From Eucommia ulmoides (Eukaryota > Streptophyta > Magnoliopsida > Garryales > Eucommiaceae): a stretch of 64,000 nt of DNA. The stretch is taken from contig CM028326.1 of assembly GCA_016647705.1 (NCBI GenBank), positions 24,753,901-24,817,900 on the forward strand, given 5' to 3'. Every line of letters starts with the position of its first letter. Position 1 is the first letter of the stretch. A program made the translations under genes and the position numbers. Shown here piece by piece: positions 1-11,752 of this stretch. The notes under the pieces are model-generated. The model ran no database searches. It saw only the letters and a list, made by a program, of their open reading frames with translations, and was not told the origin of the DNA.

Positions 1-316
1 CCAACTAAGCTATAAAGTTCTTAGACAGCAGTTTTTTTCAAAAAAAAAAAGGGAAAAAAAAAAAAAAAGGAACCTACTGGATTTATATTAAATTTAATTG
101 ATGGTCAAACCTTCCAAGAAAGCACAAACTGATATACAAACTCAATGGGGGAATGTGAACACGACAGCGGCTTAATCATTTCAAAATTCGTATGAAAAAA
201 AAAAAAAAAAAAAAAAAAAACAAAACAGAACAGAACTGAACATGGAAAACAATGAAAAATAGCCTTACATTATAGCCAGGCATTGAGAGCGAATGTCCGA
301 TAGCAAATGCCTTTTA
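1..316. other. 3' flank of the DUF3537 gene
   Basis: This holds the probable 3' UTR and downstream DNA of the minus-strand gene ending at 317. A-runs lie at about 41-69 and 197-221. I see no further gene. Confidence 0.5.
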
Positions 317-2491
317 TTATCGGGTAGTGATCGTTATGGTCTTCCCAAGAACAAAGAAAACCAGAGAGAGCAGAATGAAGAATATTGTGTTAATCAGATG
401 GCGATCAACCAGCCACCCAAAGATAGTAAAACCTCCAACGTTGGATTGTACATAGTTAACTGCAAAACCAAATCAAAGCTTCAATGACCTTCAACATTTA
501 CACTATCACTTAAGAGTACGAGCGCTTTCTATGGCAACGAGCCATGTATACGGATGCAACAACGATGATACAGCAAACAATGTGATATGTTTGGAGTTGA
601 ATTTGCAGACAACAAGATCGTTCTTTAATTCCAGTTCCAATGCTGCTAACAACTAGGCAAGAATAAAAAGTGAAAGCTAGATGGTTCTTTGATTTATCCT
701 ACTCATAGCAACAAATAAAGATTATGAAAGCCTTCTCCATTGAGATGTCCTGTATTGTTTTACTGAAGAGTTTAGATGAATGAAGGGAGAAGAGAGAACA
801 ACGACGAAGAGTGAACTGAAGGCTGAGAATGCAAAATGTTTTTCTTCCGCCCTGTCCTTGTTTTTTTGTGCGCTTTTGTTTTTTCCCTTTAAAAATCAAG
901 TAAATTTTTGCCCCCAAACACAAGTCTAATGTCGCGCACGTGATTTTTTTCCATCCAAAAACTTAACCAACTTACGAAAAAAATAAAATAACTTTATTTT
1001 TTAATAAATAATGAGGTAACTTAATAAGAATAAAGAATAAAAGTGATATGCACAACACCTGTTTGTTCCATCCGAAAAAATTAAGGTTGTGTTAGGCCAA
1101 AGGATTTGATAAATTACTAAAATTTGTAAATGTTGGGATTTCAAAATTCTGAATTTTAAAATCTTATCATTGACAAATTCTTTTTTTGGATAATGAAGAA
1201 TTGATTGTATAATTTCATAATTTCCTTGTTTAGATAGGCGGGTATTTGTATGCAGAAATTTGAAATCCACCTAAATTTTAATAATAGAAAATATACCTAA
1301 TAAAAATATTTTAATTTAGTAATGTAATAACACAATTTTTATACCTATTTCAAATTAAAATCCCCCCCCCCCCCCAATTACCTTATCCAAATGCAACCTA
1401 AAGGTCATTGATTAAATTAACAATCGACTTGAGACTCGGGTCAAAATGCAAATACCCATGGTGAAAATAACCCAACAAAAAATTACATAAGCTCAAGTAG
1501 TTAGGAGATGCACGTACCGAAGGCCTGTCTCTTGTGATAAGATGACATATTAGAAGTGAGCCGAACATTCATGGACATCGGCACAAAATCGCTAGACTCC
1601 AAATCACTCTCGGAGTAATTTATAGACAATGGTGAAGCTTCCAAGTTTCCACCATTGTTCGAAATTCCAGATTGAGAAGCATCATTGGAATTACATGTAA
1701 TTAGAGCATGCCATCTACCGGCAACTGCTCCAAGGCTTTGGGCTCTATGCGATATCTTTGCCGCTGCATTTAAACAAAGAACAATTCCAGCAAGCTGAAC
1801 TATTGATAAAGCCTGCCATGGTTTCATTAGAGTAAACATGTGTAAACAAAGAAATTAATATATGATTGAAAGACAAATTTTGTCTTTGAAGGTTCTTTCT
1901 CTAGTTAAAGGTTTCCCAGTTTTTTTTTCCTCATATAAAAATGAAGATTAATGACGTTTAACTTAACGAGAAAAAAATAATAATAAAATTAAATATCCCA
2001 TCTAAATTTTCATAATTGGTGGGTTATTAAGAACCACAATGACAAAGAGGGGGGATAATATAGTTCACCCCTGCATTATTATGAGGACTAAACTCTAAAC
2101 AAAAGATTTTAATAATAGGGAAATTTTAATAAAAGATTTTTTACTAACCTATCTATCTATGGAGGACTAAACAATAATAACTCCTATAAAATTGTATTTA
2201 AAAACTGCTTTTAAAATTTTGAAGAACTATTTTCAAATTCTAAACCAAACGTAGGGATAAAAACCGAACCGACGAGTAATCGAGAAAAACCAAACCGAAT
2301 GGTTTAGTTTTAAAACGAATAAATGGTTTGGTTACAGTTTGGGTTTTGAAATTAGCAACTGAAGCGGTTTTAGTTTTGGTTTTGATTTTGGGATAGTAAC
2401 CACGAGATTGAACCACAAAACCAATATTTTAGATATATTTTTATGATATATATATACTCTCATTTTTTTTATATTTACAGTATAACACCTA

Positions 2492-2523
<32 letters not shown>

Positions 2524-5500
2524 TTTGATTTATATTATTGTGACGAATCTTTATCCTTGTATTTTAATTATGATTAGAAATGTTTATTGTAACAATTAAT
2601 AGTTTTGTGATTTGGTTTTGTTTTTTGGAGTTTATGTTTTATATTTTAGCTATGTTTTTGTTTATATATAAAAAACAATGGTCCACAGTTTCACAGTTTT
2701 TGTTTATTTAAAATTTAAAAATCTTAAATAGTTTCGCGGATTTGATTTTATGTAAATTTGAATGGTCCAGTTTTAAAACCATTTAAAAAAACCCAGCGGT
2801 TTTGGTTTGATACATATCTAACAATTTTGGTTTTGGTTTTTTATGAAATCGGACCGAAACCGAACAATTGAAATCCCTAACCAAATGACCCTCAAGGATA
2901 CTCTAATAAACAAAGTGTTTCATAATGTTAATTCAAAAAAAAATAAAAAAATCAAAGAAAGAAAGAAAAAAGAGCTCAATAGTTTTTGAAATTTTACTGA
3001 TGAATTATCAATTAGTGGAATCACCACTGTCAGATACAGAGATAATTTTGCTATGTAGCTCTCAGTTATAACTTGTTTATTGTTCACATATGCCATCAAA
3101 TGAATGCTATAACTTACCGCAAAATCGCCAGCATTGATAAAATTTATGATTCCTTGGTTCCCTGTTGTCTGCAATAGAGCCACAAATTGACTAGCGGCCA
3201 TGGCCAAGAACTCCAGAAGGATAAATATGCGGAACCTGTGGCTGATCTTAGACAAATTATACGTTAACCGTGTATGCTCCTCAATATAAACCGAAACATC
3301 CAGATCCATTTCCAGAAGCTTCCCATAGTTCTCGAAGTGAATAACTTGCAGATTGCCCACCAAATTGAACAAAGCAGTGCCTGCTAGAAATATCGCGGTA
3401 GAATAAGTCCATGACACAAGCGAACCTAACACAATAACCATAGATAGCCACCAGGAATCATGATGCAGATACACTACACGAGTGACCTCACGGGCAGTCT
3501 TCAGCAAAAGGCCAACTGTTAACCATGTAGCCACCAGTCGGTAAAATACCTGAATAATTAACGATCAAATTTCAGACTTTTCGCAATTGGTTCAAGTCAT
3601 ATTTACAGATTGAATGATCGATGAACGGTAAATTTTAAGCATGTTAGCTGCAGAACTCATATTAACACAGCAAATTCATTTATATTGCGTTTGGATAGAA
3701 GATCTTGAAATGAACCGATTTAGAATTGAAAATTAAATAGAGAATTTATAGGAGAGATGGGCATCAAAAAACTAAAAACATATGTTCGGAAGTCCCAATC
3801 GAAGGGAAAGAAGTTATCTAAATCAATTTTTTTTGGTTGTACGGTAAGATGTGTCCGGAACCGCTCACGCACACCTCGACTAATCGGTAAGGGCATACTC
3901 TCCCACATCAACTTTGTTAGTGTAATAATGGGCTTAGCCCACTTGGCCCATAGGGCAAAACCCTAATCCCACTTCCCCTATAAATACACATGTATAGTTT
4001 ATATTCTGTATATTCTTAATACATGTAACCTTGTATTTCTTTTTCAATATATCAATACATGATTCATTCCCCACTTCTCAATGATCTTAACATGGTATCA
4101 AAAGCAAGTCTTTCATGAACCTCTTCTCTCTAAACATTTTTTTTTTAAACCCTAAAACTTCTGCTGCCGCCTTCGCTTTTCTCCCGTGATTTTCGTCGTT
4201 GTTATAGACTTCATCACTACTTTGGTATCAACGCCACCAAAATCACCATGTCTATTGCAGATTTGGCCTCACTCCTCCTTCATATCTTCTCCAACATTGG
4301 TAATGGTACAAAACTTTCCCATGTTCTTTCACTTACTACAAGTAACTCTTCTTGATTCTTTGATTCTGCTTGTAGCAATCGTATGACATCCGATCCCCAT
4401 ATTTTTTCAATCAAACTCTCCGCTGTGAATATCCCTAGTATTCATACCGCTGATGGTTCTCAAATGCGTGTTACTCATACCGGTCAGGTTCTACTTCTCA
4501 TCTTTCTGTTCCTGACACGTATTTGATTCCAAAACTCACCTTAAATCTTTTGTTTGTTGAGCAATTTTGTGAATTGAGATTTGAAGTCATATTTTCTAAT
4601 AGTGGTTGTCGTGTGTAGGATCCTCGGACAGGAGAAACTCTTGGGACTGGTCGTAAGGTTGGACGCCTATTTGAATTTACTAGTTTGCACCTTCCATCTC
4701 CAACTCCATCACCACTACAACCCCAAGTCCCTTCATCAACCTGTGCAACCTCACCACTACCACCAATATCCTCATCCTTATCTCCACAACCACCAGCTGA
4801 TCTCTCACTATCCCAAATGTGACATGTTCGGTTATGCCACACTTCATCTAACCGACTCAAATCGCTTATCTCTAGTGGTCAGTTAGATTCCATTCAACAC
4901 GAGTCCTTCAAATGTATCCATTGCTAACTTGGGAGCTAGTCGTGTGTCAATCCTCACCAACTCCAGATTCTTTACTGATCCATCTATTGAGTTATTTCTA
5001 GATGATACAGTTCCAGGTACTGTTGAGTCCACTCTAGCACCACCTATTGTGCCCAGCCCTGCACCTTATGCTGAGTCCACCCCAAACCCACCAGCTGAAC
5101 CCACTCCAAAATCACCAGCTGATCTCACCTCTCCAGCTCCAATGACCATGCCTGAGACTTCTCCTGTGGCCGATAATGCTGTACCAACTGCCTCTGAGAC
5201 CCACACTCCAGAACACCTTCACCGCTCTACCAGGGTAACTCATCGTCCACATTACCTTACTGATTTTCATTGTTTTTCTACTATATTTCATCTGCATGAG
5301 CCTCAATCCTATAAGGAGGCTAGTACTAATTCTCTTTGGTAGAAAGCAATGGACGAAGAACTTCAGACCCTCGCTAAAACTCATACATGGGATATTGTTG
5401 ATCTGCACCCTGGAAAAACTCTTATTGGGTGCAAATGGGTGTTTAAAATCAAGACGCTCTCTAATAGCTCTGTTAAACGATATAAAGCCCGACTTGTTGC

Positions 5501-8040
5501 TAAAGGATTCGCTCAGGAATATGGCATTAACTATGAAGAGACATTTGCTCCAATGGCGAGACTAACATTTCTCCGTACACTTCTTGCTGTCGCCACCATT
5601 TGAAAATAGACTCTCTTTCAAATGGATGTCAAAAATGGATTTCTCAATGGTGATCTTCTTGAGGAAGTCTATATGCATACACCTCCCGGCCTGGTTGCCA
5701 CTAGAAATAAAGTTTGTCACCTTCGCCGTGCCTTATATAGTTTGAAACAAACTCCACGTGCCTGGTTTGCTAAATTCAGCTATACTATTCATCGTTTTGG
5801 GTTCAAACCTAGTCCTCATGATTCAGCTCTGTTTATTCGCCATACTGCCAACGGTACTATTCTTCTTTTACTGTATGTAGATGATAAAGTTATTACTGGA
5901 GATGATCAACGTGGCATTTCTGAACTCAAAAAGTTTCTCAGTGGCTCATTCGAGATGAAAGATCTTGACGTACTCATCTATTTTCTTGGCCTCGAAGTCT
6001 CATCTAGTTCTGATGGATATTTTTTCTCTCAGGCCAAATATGTCTCAGATCTTCTTTCCAAGGCTGGGATCACTAACTCAACCACTGCCACTACACCTCT
6101 CGAGCCGAATGTCAGACTTACCCCACTCGATGATTCACCTCTTCAGGATGTCACTCTATATCGCTAACTGATTGGAAGTCTTGTATATCTTATTGTCACT
6201 TGCCCTGACAGTGCCTATGCCGTTCATCAAGTCAGTCAGTTCTTGTCCGCTCCTCGGACCACTCATTACTCAGTTGTTCTTCGCATTCTTTGGTATATCA
6301 AGGGTACTTTATTTTATGGGCTTCATTTTTGCTCAGTCTGCTCCCATTTTATAAGCTTATTCTGATGCTGATTGGGCCGGAGATCCCACCGACAGACATT
6401 CAACCACTGGTTACTATTTTTTTTTTGGCAATTCTCTCATTTCCTGGCATATTAAGAAACAAACTGTAATTGCTCGCTCCAGTACTGAAGCTGAATATCG
6501 TACCATGGCTGATACAACTCAAGAGCTTCGATGGCTACTAACTGACATGGATATCTCTTTTCCTGCAACTACTATCCTACACTGTAACAACAGGAGTGTT
6601 ATTCAGATCGCTCACAATAATGTATTCCACGAGCGTACAAAACACATCTCACATTCTCCAGAATACGGTTCGTCTACAATCCGTCAGTTCAGCCAATTAG
6701 ACAACATACATTTTCACTAAGGCTCATCTACCCAAACGTTTTCACTCTTTGGTTTCCAAACTCAAGTTCACCTCCCACTTACCGTCTTGAGTTTGAGGGA
6801 GGGTGTTAGTGTAATAATGGGCTTAGCCCACTTGGCCCATAGGGCAAAACCCTAACCCCACTTCCCCTATAAATACTTATGTATAGTTTCTATTCTGTAT
6901 ATTTTTAATACATGTAACCTTGTATTTCTTTCTCAATATATCAATATATGGTTCATTCCCCACTTCTCAATTATCTTAACAGGTTTGGTGCTTCAAGATT
7001 TAATTTCCGGAGTACTCTCCAAGAGAGTCGAACCCTCGTTAACAAGGAAAATGACACCTTCCTTTGCGAGATGGACTAACACCTCTTGGATTGAAATCCA
7101 TTTTAGTAACTTGGATCCTTTAGCATCTTAATAAGTCAGTTTCCTTCTTTCATCTCATATCTATTAGTAGAATGTTTTAGGTAAAAATATTCGCAAGCAA
7201 TTAAACAAGGAGAGATCCCCGAAAAACAAAAACGAAGAGAAAGGCCTAATACTAATCATTGATCAATCAGAATTTCCACGCATAATTTACTCACAGCATT
7301 TGGTTTGAAATCAAGATTCAAGAAGAACTCCGCAGAATAGATTTCTGTAATTAGAAGTTTCAAATTCTTCATAGCATGAAAGGTCGATAAACACACAATA
7401 TTAGAAGTCTAAACAACTTAATTTCTCCAAATTTAATGGCAAAATCTTCTCTTAGCACTCTAGAGATAGATACTTCCGATGCTCTAACAATCAAAATTCA
7501 AGTTTAAATTGTTCAAAGCGGCAAAAAAGGGATGAATGAAAAGTGAAAACAAACAGCATGCTTTCTGCAACGAAAATGAGCATTTAACTACTTATCGAAA
7601 CAGTAAGACTCGATTTGCTATCTTACTCGAATCTTATGGATGTACCGTTCGCGAAATTGTATCAGATGGCCGTGGTCCCGGTCGACGAACAGTAGCTTCC
7701 GCACGCCGTACTTCCGCAGATTGTGCGAAATACATAGAAGCGAAATCGCGGAGACGAACGCTTGAGACACTAGAATCTCGAGCTCGAATTGCCTAATCTG
7801 GAACTTCTCGCAATCGGAGCAAAACGAATACACGATGATGACGATCGGCAGGACAATCGAGATGAGAACGAAGATTAGCCACGACAGCGCAGTGCTCAGC
7901 GGAGAATACTGGCAAAATCCGAAGCACCGGAGGAAGATGTCGAGACGGCGCAAGGACCGATCCAGTTCTCCGTTCTCTTGCTCTACTAGATTTATCCGAA
8001 CCGTTGATTCCTCCGTTGCTCGTGTATGAGGACCGGCCAT
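317..8040 (-). CDS. DUF3537 family multi-pass membrane protein, four exons, intact
   Basis: The coding exons on the minus strand are 8040-7627, 3549-3118, 1812-1518 and 459-317. All have GT/AG borders and compatible phases, and join into 1284 nt (427 residues plus a TAA at 319-317). The first ATG is at 8040. Hydrophobic stretches lie near residues 47-72 and 88-105 (exon 1), in two or three places in exon 2 (WWLSMVIVLGSLVSW, FRIFILLEFLAMAASQ), at the start of exon 3 (IVQLAGIVLCL) and near the C terminus (INTIFFILLSLVFFVLGK). Conserved-looking blocks such as QVIHFENYGKLLE, ISHRFRIF, SYHKRQAF and TIFGW match my recollection of plant DUF3537 proteins, a family of unknown biochemical function sometimes labelled ligand-gated-channel-like. 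The length is normal for the family. Intron 1 (3550-7626) is inflated by a copia element in the opposite orientation; introns 2 and 3 hold MITEs. Family assignment is confident; function is not known. Confidence 0.9.
1085..1398. mobile_element. MITE in DUF3537 intron 3, PIF/Harbinger-like
   Basis: The 314-bp element lies between TAA duplications (1082-1084 and 1399-1401). Its ends are GGTTGTGTTAGGCC on the left and, on the reverse strand from the right, GGTTGCATTTGGAT. A run of 14 C lies at 1362-1375. TAA target duplications and GG-starting inverted ends fit PIF/Harbinger MITEs. It has no coding capacity. Confidence 0.6.
2252..2879. mobile_element. hAT-like MITE in DUF3537 intron 2
   Basis: The 628-bp element starts TAGGGAT and ends ATCCCTA. 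It is flanked by 8-bp near-duplicates, ACCAAACG (2244-2251) and ACCAAATG (2880-2887), 7 of 8 matching. Both ends carry inverted runs built on AACCGAACCG. It contains a (TA)n tract at about 2491-2516. An 8-bp duplication and TAGGG ends are typical of hAT elements. No transposase is visible. Confidence 0.65.
3836..3914. repeat. Dispersed repeat with CACCTCGACTAATC core, copy split by copia
   Basis: The core CACACCTCGACTAATC recurs as related copies near 9480 and 11096. The sequence resumes after the copia element at 6982 (TTCAAGATTTAATTTCC, matched by TTCAAGATTTAATTCTC near 9556), so the copia landed inside this older repeat. The class is uncertain. A GGTTCGACTC sequence on the minus strand near 7030 resembles a pol III B box, so a SINE-like origin is possible. 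Confidence 0.45.
3915..4092 (+). repeat. 5' LTR of the intron-1 copia
   Basis: It begins TGTTAGTG and ends CTTAACA. A CCCCTATAAATAC motif inside is a likely TATA box. It differs from the 3' LTR at about nine of 178 positions by eye. Confidence 0.9.
4390..6720 (+). pseudogene. Broken pol region of the intron-1 copia
   Basis: Pieces in several frames can be recognised: a protease-flank-like stretch near 4390-4620, a proline-rich linker (4929-5342), the start of reverse transcriptase with GCKWVFKIK (5349-5603), the reverse transcriptase core with an intact YVDD at 5874-5885 (5622-6167), and RNase H fragments up to 6720 ending in a degenerate HERTKHI region. In-frame stops lie at 5340-5342, 5601-5603 and 6165-6167. 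It cannot encode a working polyprotein. Confidence 0.85.
6804..6981 (+). repeat. 3' LTR of the intron-1 copia
   Basis: This is the direct repeat of 3915-4092, preceded by a polypurine tract. The host intron resumes at 6982 and runs to 7626 with no gene. Confidence 0.9.
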
Positions 8041-8380
8041 GATTGAGAGTGTGAATGTATGCGCGCGCGCGTGTTTGCAGTCAAATTTCAGTGAGAGCAG
8101 AGAGTTGATCAGATTCAGATCTTAGATTGCAAACCAGAGTATGTCATAGCCGATAAATACAAAAGCATTGGATACAGAATCTACACCAAATCCGCGTGTT
8201 TCTCTTGTGAGAGAGAGAGAGGGAGTTGCAGACAAGCGTAAAGACACAACGGGAGGAGGAAGGAGGAGAGAATTTTTATTTTCTTCTCAGTGTTTTTTCC
8301 TTTATATTGTTTTGAACATGCATGCTCCGCTTGTACATAGTGGTCGAAATTACCCTTTTAGTTCTCGTTTAAAAAGCATG
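8041..8380. promoter_or_regulatory. 5' flank of the DUF3537 gene
   Basis: This is the region upstream of the minus-strand ATG at 8040. It holds a short CG/TG run near 8060-8073 and a GA microsatellite near 8208-8221. GA/CT tracts are common in plant 5' UTRs. I cannot place a transcription start. Confidence 0.35.
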
Positions 8381-8388
8381 AAAGCTAT

Positions 8389-8646
8389 ATTTGGTAGGGT
8401 GGACAATAAAGTGGATGGAAAAAGAAAAAAGAAAAAACTCCCCTTCACCCGTTTTTTCCCCCCTCAAATATGGAATGGAAATGTAGGAAAAATATATTGA
8501 AATTATTATTATACCCCTGTTAAATTCTTATTTTTAAGAGTAAATTGGTAAATTACGTAAGTATATATTGTCTTTTTTTTTTTTTTTTTTTTAGTATACA
8601 TAAAATATTATTTTTTCTCTTTTTACATCCATTCAACCAAACAACC
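8389..8646. mobile_element. Possible AT-rich MITE next to the DUF3537 promoter
   Basis: The left end (ATTTGGTAGGGTGGAC) and the right end (CATCCATTCAACCAAACAACC) are loosely inverted, as in the better preserved neighbour at 8650. A run of about 20 T lies near 8573-8592. Only the right side has an adjoining TAA, so the boundaries are uncertain. Confidence 0.35.
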
Positions 8647-8649
8647 TAA

Positions 8650-9049
8650 GGGTATATTTGGTTGAAATGATGGGAAAAAAAAAATGAAATGATAATATTT
8701 TTATCCATTGTGAAAAAAAAAATTATTTTCTCTAGTGTTGTTTGGTTAGGAAAGAAAAATAAAATGAGAAAAAATAATTTATTTTAATATAATTTACTAT
8801 TTTACTCTCATATATTATAAAAATACATTAAAAATTATATTATTAAGAGTATAATTGTAATTTTATTTATTTTCTATCACTTCCCTCTATTTTCATCTTA
8901 AGAAAAAAAAATTGTTTCAAAAATTATGTTTTTTTCATCCTATTTTTTTTTTTCCTTCATTGTCCATCCAACCAAACAAGAGTTTTTTTTCTTTTTCTTT
9001 TTCTTTTTCATTTTTTTTCCATCCATTTTCTATCCAACCAAACGCACCA
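8650..9049. mobile_element. AT-rich MITE, PIF/Harbinger-like
   Basis: The 400-bp element has TAA on both sides (8647-8649 and 9050-9052). Its ends are GGGTATATTTGGTTG on the left and, reversed, TGGTGCGTTTGGTTGGAT on the right. It is long in A and T runs and non-coding. A relative lies at 63001-63441. Confidence 0.55.
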
Positions 9050-9267
9050 TAAGAGAAATGATTTTTGTTCCACAAAGAATAAAAAAAAATCTTTTTCATT
9101 TCTCGTTTCTTTTTCTTTTTATATCCTTCCAACCAAACAAATCCGAAAAGTATACATAGATACCAATATGACCATTTTAAAAAAAAACAAAAAAATAGAC
9201 ACGCTCATTACTTAAATATAATAAAATATATTTAAATAATTTCTTTTAACGGCATGGTATGTTTGGA

Positions 9268-9360
9268 TCAGGTTGCGTTCACCTTAATTGATCACCTCCT
9301 CAGACAATTTTAAAGACGCATTCTCTCGTAATTAAATTTAAAATTTAATTTTTAAAATAT
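9268..9360. repeat. Diverged copy of the dispersed repeat
   Basis: The stretch GACAATTTTAAAGACGCAT followed by an AATTAAATTTAAA tail matches the copy near 11117-11180 (GACAATTTTAAAGGCATAT). I see no gene here. Confidence 0.35.
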
Positions 9361-9439
9361 TTTTTTAATAAAATTGAATGGTGATTACCAAAGAATTACG
9401 CACTTCCTTGGATAATAAATTTATCAGTACTCTTTTTTT

Positions 9440-9600
9440 TGTTATACAGTAAAATGTATTCGGGTTAGTTTATGCGCACCTCGACTAATCATCTCAACGG
9501 ACGATCTTAAGGGTGTATTTTTTTATATCGGCTTGATGCATTCATGATTTAATTCAAGATTTAATTCTCATAATATCTCTCAAAAAAATCAAATCCAAAT
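9440..9600. repeat. Dispersed repeat with CACCTCGACTAATC core
   Basis: It contains TTTATGCGCACCTCGACTAA (9470-9489) and, further on, TTCAAGATTTAATTCTC. The first part matches 3836-3914 and 11060-11200; the second matches the sequence just after the copia at 6982. This shows the repeat without the copia insertion. Confidence 0.5.
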
Positions 9601-11059
9601 TGACAAAGAAAAAAAATATTTCTTTGCCTTTACTAGCCGGACTAACACTTGTGAGTATTGCCACTCATAAAACTTATTTAATTTTCAAAAAACTCAAGAA
9701 AAAATTAGCACAACATGAAGCCGAAAGGAGAGGGGGTCCCACAAAATGTAAATGTAAAGGTACAATCATATAAGCGTGTTGAAAGAGAGGTGAGAGAGGA
9801 TCAGATACGATAAAGTACAACTATAACTATTTAACATAGGATTTGATTGCGATTTTTTTTATTTTTTCAAAATGTGACGAGAGGCATGACGTTATCAATA
9901 ACCACTATCCATTAGTTAGGCCAAATTACACTAAAGACCTTGTTACTTTTTACTTATTTTGATTAAGTTTCTTTACTTTTTAATTATTCTAATTGAGACC
10001 CTTGTATTTTTATAAATAGTATGAAGTGAGCTCTTTTATCAATTTTTGTCATATTTTACTTTTAACATTAAGTGTTCATGTACTTTTTCTAATATTTTAA
10101 ATTGATTATCCATGGGGAAATGCTATAAATAGGAAAAAATTAAAAAAAAAAAAATGTTTTGATTTCCACTAAATTGATCTTAACATGAAGTAAGTTTTTT
10201 TTTTTTTTTTTTTATTTTTTTTGAAAACTTATAAAAAAAAGAAAAAAAAAATTGGTGAGAGATTCTAATAATAAACAAACCAAATTAATAAAAATTTCCA
10301 AACTAAATAACTATTTTATCAATATTTTGATTAGAGTTACGTCGCCAACCGTCGGCCCACCTTTGTCGATCACCACACACTGGTCACTAAGCCCCAAAAT
10401 CTCTATTACCCGTCGCTAGAATTATTTTTAGTTACATTCAATTTTTCGGTTACAATTTTTTAGTTATACTTAATTAATTTTTCGGCCGTTGAAAAATTAC
10501 ATGAATGTAACTAAAAAAAATATATAGTAAAACATAACTAAAAAATAAATTTTAAAAATAGTTACATGTAGTTAAAAAATACACGAAAAAAAATAGTTAC
10601 ATGTAACTCAAAAAATTCGGCGGTTGGTAGTCAAACTTCGGCGTCCGAAGGCATAAGATCCAATGGAGGGAAGGGGGCGTCGAAGGGTGGAACCGATAGT
10701 TGAAGATGCAAAATTTAATTGAAAGCATTTGATTGAATTGAAACACATAATTAAAGAATATATACTCAATTTAAAATTAAAATATAATAAATTATAAATT
10801 ATACATTGCACTATTTACTAATTATTGTTTGCTATGTTTGGTTCAATGGTATAATTATAATTTTACTCATTCTCCCTCGTTTTTCTTCATTTTACTCTCA
10901 AATTTGTGTGGAAAAAAATTATTTCGAAAATTATGCATTTTTCTTCCTTTTTTTTTTTAATCTTATTTTCCATCCATACCAAACAAATTTATTTATTTTT
11001 TCATCCTTTTTATTTTAATTTTATTTTTCATCTTTCTTTCAACCATTTTTTTTTCCCGA
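9601..11059. other. AT-rich intergenic DNA, no gene seen
   Basis: No reading frame here looks real. The stretch holds long T and A runs (10140-10250) and a hairpin with perfect 16-bp arms: TTTTTAGTTACATTCA at 10425-10440 and its complement at 10502-10517. A related AGTTACATGTAACT palindrome lies near 10590. The hairpin suggests a small inverted-repeat element whose ends I could not fix. Confidence 0.4.
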
Positions 11060-11200
11060 TTTTAAAATAAAGTGTTATCCGGGTCAATTTATGCGCATCT
11101 CAACTAATCATCTCTCTGGACAATTTTAAAGGCATATTTCTCTATAATGATTTGGTACATTTATAATTAAATTTAAATTTTAATTCTCATCATTAAAATA
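11060..11200. repeat. Dispersed repeat with CATCTCAACTAATC core
   Basis: It contains ATGCGCATCTCAACTAATC and GACAATTTTAAAGGC, matching the copies near 3865, 9290 and 9480. From 11201 to about 11750 I see only AT-rich DNA without a credible gene. Confidence 0.45.
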
Positions 11201-11752
11201 GTCGAATTATAATTAAATTTAAAATCAGACTGACAGCTCTTATTCTTATCCAATCAAAGGCATCCTTAACAAATACTTCAATTATTTGTTTGGGGGACAA
11301 CGAATCAAACTTTTGAATAACAAAACAAAGGAAAAAAGAGGTAAGACATGTATGTTTGTGACATTATAATTGTGGATTTGACGACGTGGCCTTGCCTGAA
11401 ATTGAAACCTACTCATACCCTTGATGAAAGCGACGACCAACGCCCATGCATCATTGAGCTCACCCCTCCCTCACCAAATGAATAGGTATGAAAAATTATG
11501 TGTTTTAAATGTGTAATAATTGAATCATAAACTCTTTTTGAGAAATAATTGAATCTATGGTCCAGTGTACAGATCGACGTTGAATTTATACATCGAAGCA
11601 CAGATGCAACAAAGAGATAGAGAGAGGACTGAACTGTTTTTTTTTTTATTATTATTATTATTATTTTGTTAAAAAAGAAAGGGATTCAAAAAAAATATAT
11701 TTTTGTAAATAGGGGTGTAAAACAGGAAAATATTAAAAAAAAAAAAAAAACA

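Larger units (their letters stand above)
3915..6981 (+). mobile_element. Ty1/copia element, internally deleted, in DUF3537 intron 1
   Basis: The element has two 178-bp LTRs, a primer-binding site TGGTATCAAAAGC right after the 5' LTR (4093) and a polypurine tract (GAGGGAGGG) before the 3' LTR. Only about 2.7 kb lies between them: gag and most of integrase are missing, while a protease-like remnant, reverse transcriptase and RNase H pieces remain. It runs opposite to the host gene. The flanks (AACTT and GGTTT) do not match, so no target duplication is visible; mutation or recombination between elements could explain that. Confidence 0.9.

Noticed and set aside
1001-1270. Minus-strand 89-codon frame in DUF3537 intron 3
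   Set aside because: It overlaps a MITE and has no domain. The host exons on both sides join perfectly without it.
4498-4860. Minus-strand frame of 120 codons
   Set aside because: It is a shadow of the copia pol remnant on the plus strand.
9440-9600. Possible tRNA gene
   Set aside because: No cloverleaf or anticodon arm could be drawn; only short box-like similarity is present in the related copy at 7030.
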